The notes beneath the pieces are model-generated. The model was not told the DNA's origin. It made no database searches and saw only the letters and a list, made by a program, of their open reading frames with translations. Shown here piece after piece: positions 47,936-55,417 of a stretch of DNA of 64,000 nt. Each line of letters starts with the position of its first letter. Positions within the stretch are counted from its first letter, which is position 1. Both the position numbers and the translations under genes were made by a program. The stretch covers positions 330,233 through 394,232 of the forward strand of contig MKVM01000001.1 of NCBI GenBank assembly GCA_001898835.1, in the 5' to 3' direction. Source of the stretch: Micrococcales bacterium 72-143 (lineage in GTDB: Bacteria; Actinomycetota; Actinomycetes; Actinomycetales; Microbacteriaceae).

Positions 47936-49372
47936 ATGTCCAAGCCCCTGTTCAGCGACTCCTCCGAGGTGCTGAAGTTCATCAAGGACACGGATGTCAA
48001 GTTCCTCGACATCCGCTTCACCGACCTCCCCGGAGTGCAGCAGCACTTCAACATCCCGGCCTCGACCGTGGATGAGGACTTCTTCACGGTCGGCCAGCTC
48101 TTCGACGGCTCGTCGATCCGCGGCTTCCAGTCGATCCACGAGTCCGACCTGCAGCTCATCCCGGACATCTCGACCGCCTACGTCGACCCCTTCCGCACCG
48201 AGCGCACCCTCGTGATCGTCTTCGACATCTACAACCCGCGCAACGGCGAGATCTACGGCCGCGACCCGCGCCAGGTGGCCAAGAAGGCCGAGAAGTACCT
48301 CGCCTCCACCGGCATCGCCGACACCGCCTACTTCGCCCCCGAGGCCGAGTTCTACATCTTCGACGACGTGCGCTACGAGGTGAAGCAGAACAAGTCCTAC
48401 TACGAGGTCGACTCCTCGGAGGCCGCGTGGAACTCGGGCAAGGAGGAGGAGGGCGGCAACCTCGCCAACAAGACCCCCTACAAGGGCGGCTACTTCCCCG
48501 TGACCCCGGTCGACCAGCACGCCGACCTGCGCGACGACATCGTGCTCAAGCTCATCGAGGTGGGGCTCGAGGTCGAGCGCAGCCACCACGAGGTCGGCAC
48601 CGCCGGTCAGGGCGAGATCAACTACAAGTTCGACACCATGGTGCATGCTGGTGACGACATCCTGAAGTTCAAGTACATCGTCAAGAACACCGCGCTCGAG
48701 TGGGGCAAGACGGCGACCTTCATGCCGAAGCCGCTCATGGGCGACAACGGCTCGGGCATGCACACGCACCAGTCGCTGTGGAACGACGGCAAGCCGCTGT
48801 TCTACGACGAGCAGGGCTACGGCGGGCTCTCGGACGTCGCCCGCTGGTACATCGGCGGCATCCTCAAGCACGCGGCCTCGCTCGCCGCGTTCACGAACCC
48901 GACGGTGAACTCGTACCACCGCCTCATCCCGGGCTTCGAGGCCCCGGTCAACCTGGTCTACTCGGCCGGCAACCGCTCCGCCTCGATCCGCATCCCGATC
49001 ACGGGCACCAACCCGAAGGCCAAGCGCATCGAGTACCGCGCGCCCGACGCCTCCGGCAACCCGTACCTCGCCTTCGCGGCGCAGCTCATGGCGGGCATCG
49101 ACGGCATCAAGAACAAGATCGAGCCGCACGAGCCCGTCGACAAGGACCTCTACGAGCTCCCGCCCGAGGAGGCCAAGGGCATCCCGCAGCTGCCCGGATC
49201 GCTCGGCGAGGCGCTCGACGCGCTCGAGGCGGACCACGACTACCTGCTCGAGGGGGGCGTCTTCACGGCGGACCTCATCGGCGCGTGGCTCGACTACAAG
49301 CGCGAGAAGGAGCTCCTGCCCTTCGCGCAGCGTCCGCACCCCTTCGAGTACGAGCTGTACTTCGGGGTCTGA
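47936..49372 (+). CDS. glnA: Type I glutamine synthetase
   Basis: A 478-residue GS-I beta enzyme making glutamine from glutamate, ammonia and ATP. It shows [10 protein letters not shown], the [11 protein letters not shown] metal site, the [22 protein letters not shown]/metal motif, [10 protein letters not shown], and the adenylylation site [11 protein letters not shown] (Tyr406). GlnE, encoded 8 kb away, would modify that Tyr. The start is ATG 47936 with TTGGAG before it. A GlnR box controls it. The last codons (CELYFGV-like tail) are the integration site of the downstream island; the reading frame is kept intact. Confidence 0.97.
   Translation: MSKPLFSDSSEVLKFIKDTDVKFLDIRFTDLPGVQQHFNIPASTVDEDFFTVGQLFDGSSIRGFQSIHESDLQLIPDISTAYVDPFRTERTLVIVFDIYNPRNGEIYGRDPRQVAKKAEKYLASTGIADTAYFAPEAEFYIFDDVRYEVKQNKSYYEVDSSEAAWNSGKEEEGGNLANKTPYKGGYFPVTPVDQHADLRDDIVLKLIEVGLEVERSHHEVGTAGQGEINYKFDTMVHAGDDILKFKYIVKNTALEWGKTATFMPKPLMGDNGSGMHTHQSLWNDGKPLFYDEQGYGGLSDVARWYIGGILKHAASLAAFTNPTVNSYHRLIPGFEAPVNLVYSAGNRSASIRIPITGTNPKAKRIEYRAPDASGNPYLAFAAQLMAGIDGIKNKIEPHEPVDKDLYELPPEEAKGIPQLPGSLGEALDALEADHDYLLEGGVFTADLIGAWLDYKREKELLPFAQRPHPFEYELYFGV
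49351..49372 (+). repeat. Left attachment-like repeat (3' end of glnA)
   Basis: A 22-bp repeat whose last 15 bases are TACTTCGGGGTCTGA, recurring at 52451-52472 with 20 of 22 identical positions. It encodes the last residues of GlnA (ELYFGV and stop). I read it as attL of the island. Confidence 0.7.
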
Positions 49373-49417
49373 TCACCGTGCTTCGGCGTTCCGGCCCGCG
49401 CTCGCCGGTGTTTGCTG

Positions 49418-49686
49418 CTAAGTAGACGGCAACCCCGGAACTGAAGACCGGCCCTTGGAGCCTCGGGGTCCGAGCCTACTTCTCAAGTATTTGAGGAGGC
49501 GGCCCCGAGGCTCCATTGCGTTCCCGGGCGCCTCATCGAGGCTGCACAGCTCACCCACGCGATCGGCATCGACGACCTTCACCGACGGAGCGATGTAGAA
49601 CCCGTGGGCGATCCGCGAATCGGAGTGCCACAGCCGCGCGGACGCGATCCCTGGACTTGGGTGACTCAAGTTTGCTGGCTCGAACC
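49418..49686 (-). pseudogene. Tyrosine recombinase (integrase) C-terminal remnant
   Basis: On the minus strand the frame ending at the TAG at 49418-49420 reads RLWHSDSRIAHGFYIAPS followed by VKVVDADRVGELCSLDE. This fits the integrase C-terminus, where LGHSDSRIT-type sequence precedes the catalytic Tyr: His codon at 49625-49627, Tyr codon at 49595-49597. The upstream part with the H-x-x-R box is not recognisable, so the gene is truncated. Its position next to attL is normal for an island integrase. Confidence 0.5.
49457..49514. terminator. Nested inverted repeat at the left end of the island
   Basis: Perfect 12-bp arms GGAGCCTCGGGG (49457-49468) and CCCCGAGGCTCC (49503-49514) enclose a second hairpin around CTCAA-gtat-TTGAG that extends by a further 3 pairs with one G-U. 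It lies 85 bp after the glnA stop and may terminate glnA transcripts now that the native terminator is 3 kb away. It could also be a recombination-related structure. Confidence 0.5.
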
Positions 49687-49840
49687 AGAGATGATGGAAG
49701 CCGCATCGGAACGAGGAAGCATGTTGGACCAGGGCGTCGGGAGAGACCGAAGAAGATGTGTGCCGATCCGCGCTCCCCGAAAGGGGCTGAGCAACCGTCA
49801 CACCCCTCGCATAGACTTCCGCTGATCGAGTGGAGGCACA

Positions 49841-51085
49841 GTGGCACGGCGTCGCGGGTTCTTGGCTGAGATGCAGCATCAGGCGCGTCTGTCTCAGCAA
49901 CGGCAGGCCGCCGCACAGCGTCAGCAGGCTGCGCTCGTGCGTCAGGCGGAGACTGCGCGGCGGGCGTCTGAGAGGGCTGCCGCGGCCGCGACGCGGGCGG
50001 ATGCAGCGGAGCGTAGGCGTCTGGAGAAGGAAGCCGCCGACGCGCATGTTGCTGCACAGTTGGCCGAGGTCGACCAGCTGAACGCGGAACTCGAGGACCA
50101 GTACGCGGAGCTCGACGACCTCCTGGCCGCGACTCTCGATGTGGACGACTTCGTGGACCTGGAGTCGCTTCGCGAGACCGCAGTCCACCCGCCGTTCCCG
50201 AGAGTGGACCTTCGAGTGCCGACCTCGGCAACAGTGATCCCGGACCCGCCGCTTCCGGTGAAGCAGGCACCGGAGCCGGTGACGAGCATGTTCGGGCGCA
50301 AGCAGAAGGAAGCTGCCGCGCTCGCCGCGGTTGAGCAGCAGTACGCGAACGACTACTGGGCGTGGAAGGCCGCGAGCGACTCTCTCCCGGAACGTCGCGC
50401 CGCGGCGCAGCAGCAGCACGAGGCAGCGGAGCAGAACCGCCTTTCGCAGCTGGCAGCCGCGGAAGCGCAATATTCGGCGGAGTGCGCCGCACGCGAGGCT
50501 GAGGTCGCCGAGAAGAACAATGCGCTCGATGCCCTGATCGCCGGCCTCGGGTACGGGACAGTCGACGCGGTTCAGGAGTACGTCGGTATCGTCCTAGCGA
50601 ACTCGGTGTACCCGGAGTGGTTCCCGGTGACGCACGATGCTGAGTTCGACCCGGCAACGGCAGAGCTCACCCTCCGCGTGGATCTGCCGGCGCCGGATCA
50701 GGTGCCCGCGATCAAGGCGTACAAGTACACGAAGGCCAGCGACGAGATCACCCCGGTCCCGGCAACGCAGAAGGACATCAAGGACCGCTACGCCGCGATC
50801 GTGCATAACGTGGCGCTCCGCTCCCTGCATGAGGTGTTCGAGGCCGATCGTCGGGGTCTGATCAAGTCGATCGCCGTCGAGATCGGCCTCGATTCCACGA
50901 ACCCGGCGACGGGCCAGCCGACGAGGATCTCGCTCGCGGCGGTGGCGACTACCCGCGAGCAGTTCGGCGAACTGGACCTGGCCAACGTCGTCCCCGCCGC
51001 CACGCTGACGCACCTCGGTGCTGTGGTCTCGAAGAATCCGCACGGTCTGGTCGGGATCGACCCCGCCGGCGTGCGACGGCTCTGA
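49841..51085 (+). CDS. Coiled-coil hypothetical protein, first gene of the island operon
   Basis: A 414-residue protein from GTG 49841, with GTGGAGG before it. Residues 1 to about 95 are an almost uninterrupted Gln/Ala/Glu/Arg coiled coil, followed by an acidic stretch. A second coiled coil occupies about 150-230. The C-terminal 180 residues form a mixed alpha/beta domain with ELTLRVDLPAPDQVPAIKAY, IVHNVALRSLHEVFEADRRG and SKNPHGLVGIDPAGVRRL. I do not recognise a named family. The stop and the next start overlap as TGATG, so it is translated with the DUF4041/T5orf172 protein, and a joint function is likely. Confidence 0.8.
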   Translation: MARRRGFLAEMQHQARLSQQRQAAAQRQQAALVRQAETARRASERAAAAATRADAAERRRLEKEAADAHVAAQLAEVDQLNAELEDQYAELDDLLAATLDVDDFVDLESLRETAVHPPFPRVDLRVPTSATVIPDPPLPVKQAPEPVTSMFGRKQKEAAALAAVEQQYANDYWAWKAASDSLPERRAAAQQQHEAAEQNRLSQLAAAEAQYSAECAAREAEVAEKNNALDALIAGLGYGTVDAVQEYVGIVLANSVYPEWFPVTHDAEFDPATAELTLRVDLPAPDQVPAIKAYKYTKASDEITPVPATQKDIKDRYAAIVHNVALRSLHEVFEADRRGLIKSIAVEIGLDSTNPATGQPTRISLAAVATTREQFGELDLANVVPAATLTHLGAVVSKNPHGLVGIDPAGVRRL

Positions 51086-52431
51086 TGCCGGACGGTCTGA
51101 GGTTCAACCCGCCGCCCGGTTGGCCGGCCCCTCCGCCCGGATGGGTACCACCCGCTGGATGGACTCCGGATCCAACTTGGCCTGCGCCGCCCGAAGCGTG
51201 GGTGCTGTGGCTGCCCACAGATGCCACCGTCGAGCCCGCAGCACTACCCGGCGATACCGCGCCTCCTGGACAGACCGCCGAGCCAGCACCACCCCCTGCA
51301 GTTCCGACCGGCGATTCAGCACGCGTCGGATATCTCGAGGTGGAGAACGCGTCGCTGCGAGCCCAGCTCGCGTCCCTCCAATCGGGCGACTACGTCGAGC
51401 TCAGCGACGCCCGGGTTCTGCAAGAGGTCGGCATCTACCGGTATCACCACCCATTGGAGAGCGCAGCTGCGTACAAAGACCGTCTCACGAACCTGGAGTC
51501 GCGGATCGCAGAGCTGGTGAAGTCGGGTCGCGCGATCGTCAAGTCCGAGCGGTTCACGCTCAACAACTCCCTCGCACAGGGTCGCAAGATGACCGACGAC
51601 CTCGGCAAACTTATGCTGCGCGCCTACAACTCCGAAGCCGACAACGCCCTCCGCACCCTTAGGGCCGGCAACGTCCTGACCGCGAAGAAGCGACTCGAAG
51701 CGTCTCGTACAGCCATCGCGAAGCTCGGCGCGCTCATGGAGATGCGCGTCAGCGACGAGTTCCACTCGCTCCGCGAGGAGGAGATCGAGCTTGCCGCCGA
51801 CTGGCTCATGAAGAAGCAGGAGGAGCGCGAAGCCGAACGCGAAGAACGCGCCCGCCTTCGCGAGGAAAACCGCGTCCAGCAGGAGCTGCTCGAAGAACGC
51901 GCCCGCCTCGACAAAGAGCGCGCCCATCTGGTCAACACCATCGCGGCCCTCGGAGCGCGTGGTGAGACCGACCCGGCGCTCTCGGAGCGACTTGCTCAGG
52001 TCGACGGAGCAATCAAGCACAACGAGTTCCGAGCCGCGAACATCCGCACCGGGTACGTCTACGTCATCTCCAACGAAGGCGCGTTCGGCCCCAACGTCGT
52101 CAAGATCGGCCTCACCCGCCGACTCGAACCACGCGAGCGCATCATCGAGCTCAGCGGAGCTTCCGTGCCGTTCCGATTCGACACCCACACCCTGTTCTTC
52201 TCCGAAGACGCCGTCACCCTCGAAACCGAACTTCACCGCCATTTCGCCGACCGCGCGCTCAACCAGGCGAACCCGCGCAAGGAGTTCTTCTTCGCCACCC
52301 CCGCCGAGGTTCGCGATGTGCTCGTGGCCAAGGTCGGCAGCATGCTCGAATTCACTGAGACCGCCGACGCCACCGAGTACCGCCAGTCCGTCGGCAGCTG
52401 GCCGCAGAACGACACGCCATCGCTTTCGTGA
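51085..52431 (+). CDS. DUF4041 / T5orf172 (GIY-YIG superfamily) protein, second gene of the island operon
   Basis: A 448-residue protein. The N-terminus is a Pro/Trp repeat (PPPGWPAPPPGWVPPAGW). At about 110-270 there is a DUF4041-type helical domain (ARVLQEVGIYRYHHPLESA, SEADNALRTLRAGN), then a coiled coil. A C-terminal T5orf172 domain runs from TGYVYVISNEGAFG through VVKIGLTRRLEPRERI, a conserved Glu in TLETELHRHF, and NPRKEFFFATPAEVR. In GIY-YIG nucleases the paired Tyr strands, Arg and late Glu form the active site. DUF4041 plus T5orf172 proteins recur in phages and defence islands. It is predicted to be a nuclease; its role in phage defence is inferred from context. Confidence 0.82.
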   Translation: MPDGLRFNPPPGWPAPPPGWVPPAGWTPDPTWPAPPEAWVLWLPTDATVEPAALPGDTAPPGQTAEPAPPPAVPTGDSARVGYLEVENASLRAQLASLQSGDYVELSDARVLQEVGIYRYHHPLESAAAYKDRLTNLESRIAELVKSGRAIVKSERFTLNNSLAQGRKMTDDLGKLMLRAYNSEADNALRTLRAGNVLTAKKRLEASRTAIAKLGALMEMRVSDEFHSLREEEIELAADWLMKKQEEREAEREERARLREENRVQQELLEERARLDKERAHLVNTIAALGARGETDPALSERLAQVDGAIKHNEFRAANIRTGYVYVISNEGAFGPNVVKIGLTRRLEPRERIIELSGASVPFRFDTHTLFFSEDAVTLETELHRHFADRALNQANPRKEFFFATPAEVRDVLVAKVGSMLEFTETADATEYRQSVGSWPQNDTPSLS

Positions 52432-52450
52432 AGCGGGTCAAGAAGGGATG

Positions 52451-52472
52451 CGAACTCTACTTCGGGGTCTGA
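52451..52472 (+). repeat. Right attachment-like repeat (copy of the glnA 3' end)
   Basis: A direct repeat of 49351-49372 with two mismatches. In frame it encodes ELYFGV and a TGA stop, recreating the GlnA tail without a gene. It lies 19 bp after the last island gene. I read it as attR. Confidence 0.7.
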
Positions 52473-52495
52473 CCGCCTGCATCACCGCAGCACAG

Positions 52496-52537
52496 CGCCG
52501 GATGGGCCGTCTCCCTCGGGAGGCGGCCCATCCGGCG
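52496..52537 (+). terminator. Strong hairpin, the probable native glnA terminator
   Basis: CGCCGGATGGGCC (52496-52508) pairs perfectly with GGCCCATCCGGCG (52525-52537), with a further G/CTCC-ctcg-GGAG inner stem. It starts 24 nt after the TGA of the duplicated glnA tail, where the glnA terminator would be expected before island insertion. It also lies just past the ugd stop and may serve both directions. Confidence 0.75.
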
Positions 52538-52555
52538 TCGAGGCGGTCGCCTTCC

Positions 52556-53971
52556 TCACACGAGCAGCTCGACCGCAGGGACGCCGAGCGGTGCGGCCAC
52601 GGGCCGTGTCACCCCGGTACCGAGCCCGATGACCGTCCACCCGGCCGCGGACCAGCGCGCCGCGTCGAGCTTGTTGCGGGCGTCGATGATCGTGCGGGTG
52701 CGCACCGTCTCGCCGAGCGCGACGGGGTCGGCGTCCAGGAACTCGTGCCACTCGGTCAGCAGCAGCACGACATGGGCGTCGACGAGGGCGTCGCGGATGC
52801 CGTCCGCGAACGACAGCGTCGGGAAGGTCCGGTGGGCGGTCTCCCCCGCAGCCGGATCGAACACCGTGACCTGGGCGCCCCGCAGGTGCAGCGCGGCAGC
52901 CACGTTGAGGGCAGGCGAGTCCCGCACGTCATCGGTGAGCGGCTTGAAGGCGGCCCCCAGCACGCCGATGCGGGCGTTCAGCACGGAGCCGCCGCATGCG
53001 CTCAGCGCCATCTCGACCACCCGCTGACGCTGCGCCATGTTGATCTCGTCGACCTGCTGCATGAGGCCGACCACCTCGAGGGCGCCGAGCTCGCCCGCAC
53101 GGTGCATGAGTGCGCGGATGTCCTTCGGAAGGCAGCCGCCGCCGAAGCCGAGGCCGGCGTCGAGGAAGCGGCGACCGATCCGGCCGTCGAGGCCGATCGC
53201 GTCGGCGAGGGTGCTGACGTCGGCATCCGCCGCCGTGCAGAGCTCGGCGATCGCGTTGATGAACGAGATCTTCGTGGCCAGGAACGCGTTGGCGCTCACC
53301 TTCACGAGCTCCGCGGTCTCGAGCCCGACCGTCAGGAACGGTGTGCCCTCCGCGATCGGAGCGGCGTACACCTCCCTCATCGCCGACGCCGCGCCCGGCG
53401 ACGCCCCGCCGATCACGACGCGGTCGGGGTGCAGGGTGTCCTCCACGGCCTTCCCCTCGCGGAGGAACTCCGGGTTCCAGATGAGCTCGGCCGCGACCCC
53501 CTCGGGGGCGAGCGCGCCGAGCAGCTCGCGGAGGCGCGCGGCCGTGCCCACCGGCACGGTCGACTTGCCGACGACGACGCCGTCGTGGCTGAGCGCCCGC
53601 GCCACCCCCGCCACCGCGGACTCCACGAAGCGCAGATCCGCGGCGTGGCTGCCGGTCTGCTGCGGGGTGCCGACGCACACGAAATGGATGTCGCTCACCG
53701 CGACGGCCTCGGTCAGGTCGGTCGTGAACCGGAGACGCCCGGTCGCGAGGTGCCGCGCGATCAGCTCCTCGAGCCCCGGCTCGTAGAACGGCACCCTCCC
53801 CGCCGACAAGGCCTCGACCTTCGCAGGGTCGGTGTCGACACCCACCACGTCGAAGCCCAGCTCCGCCATCGCGGCGGCATGCGTGGCACCGAGATACCCC
53901 GTGCCGATCACGCTCATGCGCGGCCGCGGCGCGGGCGATCCGGCCGCCTCGTCCCTCATCATCCCGAACAT
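52556..53971 (-). CDS. UDP-glucose/GDP-mannose dehydrogenase family protein
   Basis: A 471-residue NAD-dependent sugar-nucleotide dehydrogenase. The N-terminal Rossmann motif is VIGTGYLGATHAAAM; FLREGKAVEDTLHPDRVV, the substrate loop VKVSANAFLATKISFIN and the catalytic Cys280 in GFGGGCLPKD are all present. It oxidises UDP-glucose (or GDP-mannose) to the uronate in two steps. It is the last gene of the GT2-GH26-dehydrogenase operon, 33 bp after the GH26 gene, so it likely supplies uronic acid for the polysaccharide. The start is ATG 53971; ATG codons 4, 5 and 19 are alternatives. Confidence 0.9.
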   Translation of the reverse strand: MFGMMRDEAAGSPAPRPRMSVIGTGYLGATHAAAMAELGFDVVGVDTDPAKVEALSAGRVPFYEPGLEELIARHLATGRLRFTTDLTEAVAVSDIHFVCVGTPQQTGSHAADLRFVESAVAGVARALSHDGVVVGKSTVPVGTAARLRELLGALAPEGVAAELIWNPEFLREGKAVEDTLHPDRVVIGGASPGAASAMREVYAAPIAEGTPFLTVGLETAELVKVSANAFLATKISFINAIAELCTAADADVSTLADAIGLDGRIGRRFLDAGLGFGGGCLPKDIRALMHRAGELGALEVVGLMQQVDEINMAQRQRVVEMALSACGGSVLNARIGVLGAAFKPLTDDVRDSPALNVAAALHLRGAQVTVFDPAAGETAHRTFPTLSFADGIRDALVDAHVVLLLTEWHEFLDADPVALGETVRTRTIIDARNKLDAARWSAAGWTVIGLGTGVTRPVAAPLGVPAVELLV

Positions 53972-54004
53972 CCGTCGCTCCTCCCGTTTCCGTGTGTCAT
54001 GTGC

Positions 54005-55417
54005 TCAGCCGATCGGCTGCGTCCTCACGCCGTCGCCGAGCGCCGCCAGCCCGTCGCGGAACGCCGCGAGCGAGTCCGCGCGCGAGTCGATGCGCCAGTC
54101 GTTGGTGGCCCGCTCGCCCTGCACGTAGGTCGTGACGGCGAGGCTGAACCAGGCGAATCCGACGATGTCGTCGTTCTCCGGTCTCGTGAGCGCCTGGAAG
54201 AAGCTCGCGACCCACTCGGGCTTGTGCCCCTCGGTCTCGGATGCCCCGACCTCGGCCAGCACGATCGGCTTGTCGGCGACGCCGCGCAGCTGGGTCAGCG
54301 TCGCGCCGAAGGTGGCATCGTAGGTGTAGGAGCTCCCATCCGCGTAGGGCGGCCGCAGGTAACCCGACATGCCGATCCAGTCGACGTAGTCGTCGCCCGG
54401 GTAGAGGCGCTCGAGGAACTCGCTCCCCCGGTTCGCCTTGGGCAGGTTGTCGACGCGGTTCGGTGCCCACACCCAGATGACGAGCTCGTTCGCTCCCTCC
54501 TCCTGGAAGATGTCGTGCACGTGCTGCCACATCTTCACGAAGTCGCCGGGGCTGTTGCCGTTGATCGACGCTCCCGAGCCGTCCGTCTCGGACCACGGGT
54601 ACCAGACGCCGTTCATCTCGTGGTCGAGGCGGATGGCGAGCGGCAGCCCGGTGGCGACGACCTGCTGCGCGTAACGGTGCAGGTACTCGTCGAAGGCGCC
54701 GCCGATGATCCGCGGGAGCGAGTAGTCGGGCTCGTTCACGACGTCGTTCTGCGCCGCGATGGGACGCGACTCCCAGGTGAGCAGAGGCAGCATCCCGCGT
54801 GCCCAGGCCCGCGTGACCGCGTCGGAGCGGAACTCCTCGTCCCAGCCGCCGAAGTAGCCCACCATGCTCGGCAGCGCCCCGACCTTCGCGGAGGTCGCGT
54901 CGAGGGTCGCCCAGTTGTGCGGCGCCTGCTCGGTGTACATCCCGTAGTACGCGGCGCTCGGGGCCACGAGCTCCGACTTGGGCGGCGCGGTCACGGCCGT
55001 GGGCTGCGGCGCAGCCGACCCGGCGGGCGGCGGCACAGTCTTCACGGGCACGCCGTGGCGGTTGCTCGGGGCGTTCTTCACGAGCGCCAGCTCCTTGAGC
55101 GCGGCCTGGAGAGCGCCGTCGTTCTCGGCGAGGGCCCGCTCGGCGTCGGCTTTGCCTTCGGCGAGCGAGCCGAGCTGCGCCTCGAGCGCGTCGATGCGCG
55201 CCAGGAGCTGCTCCCGCTCGTGCGCCTCGGCCGTCACCCGCTGCACCTCCTCCGCCGCGCGGATCGTCTGCTGCACGGGCGAGATCTCGGGAGAGGTCCA
55301 CACGACGACACTGACCGCCGCGAGGGCGAGCACGAGCACGGATGCGGCGACGGCGGTCAGCCGGGAACGGGTGCGTGACACGGCCCACCAGGAGCGGGCG
55401 GCGGTGGCGCTAGACAA
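54005..55417 (-). CDS. Membrane-anchored GH26-family glycoside hydrolase
   Basis: A 470-residue protein. A membrane anchor (22-40) is followed by a coiled-coil stretch (50-115), a proline-rich linker, and a TIM-barrel domain from about 155. The acid/base Glu267 is in RLDHEMNGVW and the nucleophile Glu389 in PIVLAEVGAS, both typical of GH26 beta-mannanase-like enzymes. It acts outside the membrane. Position between the polymerising glycosyltransferase and the dehydrogenase suggests trimming or release of the nascent polysaccharide. It overlaps the glycosyltransferase gene by 8 bp. Confidence 0.85.
   Translation of the reverse strand: MSSATAARSWWAVSRTRSRLTAVAASVLVLALAAVSVVVWTSPEISPVQQTIRAAEEVQRVTAEAHEREQLLARIDALEAQLGSLAEGKADAERALAENDGALQAALKELALVKNAPSNRHGVPVKTVPPPAGSAAPQPTAVTAPPKSELVAPSAAYYGMYTEQAPHNWATLDATSAKVGALPSMVGYFGGWDEEFRSDAVTRAWARGMLPLLTWESRPIAAQNDVVNEPDYSLPRIIGGAFDEYLHRYAQQVVATGLPLAIRLDHEMNGVWYPWSETDGSGASINGNSPGDFVKMWQHVHDIFQEEGANELVIWVWAPNRVDNLPKANRGSEFLERLYPGDDYVDWIGMSGYLRPPYADGSSYTYDATFGATLTQLRGVADKPIVLAEVGASETEGHKPEWVASFFQALTRPENDDIVGFAWFSLAVTTYVQGERATNDWRIDSRADSLAAFRDGLAALGDGVRTQPIG

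Larger units (their letters stand above)
49373..52472 (+). mobile_element. Integrated genomic island at the glnA 3' end
   Basis: 3.1 kb between the two glnA-tail repeats. It contains a decayed tyrosine-recombinase tail beside the left repeat, a strong nested hairpin, and an intact two-gene operon. Base composition and codon use look less GC-rich than the flanks by eye. No intact integrase is present, so it is probably a fixed remnant. Interruption of the glnA-to-terminator distance supports insertion. Confidence 0.65.

Noticed and set aside
49457-49514. Retron-like ncRNA (inverted repeats near a small operon)
   Set aside because: No reverse transcriptase is encoded in the island; the structure is better read as a terminator or recombination element.
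49418-50470. A full 350-residue minus-strand protein at the island's left end
   Set aside because: Only the last 90 or so residues resemble an integrase. The rest is antisense to the coiled-coil gene, so I kept only a pseudogene tail.
51959-55378. A 1139-codon open frame on the plus strand
   Set aside because: It is antisense to the UDP-sugar dehydrogenase and GH26 genes, which have clear catalytic motifs; its own translation has none.
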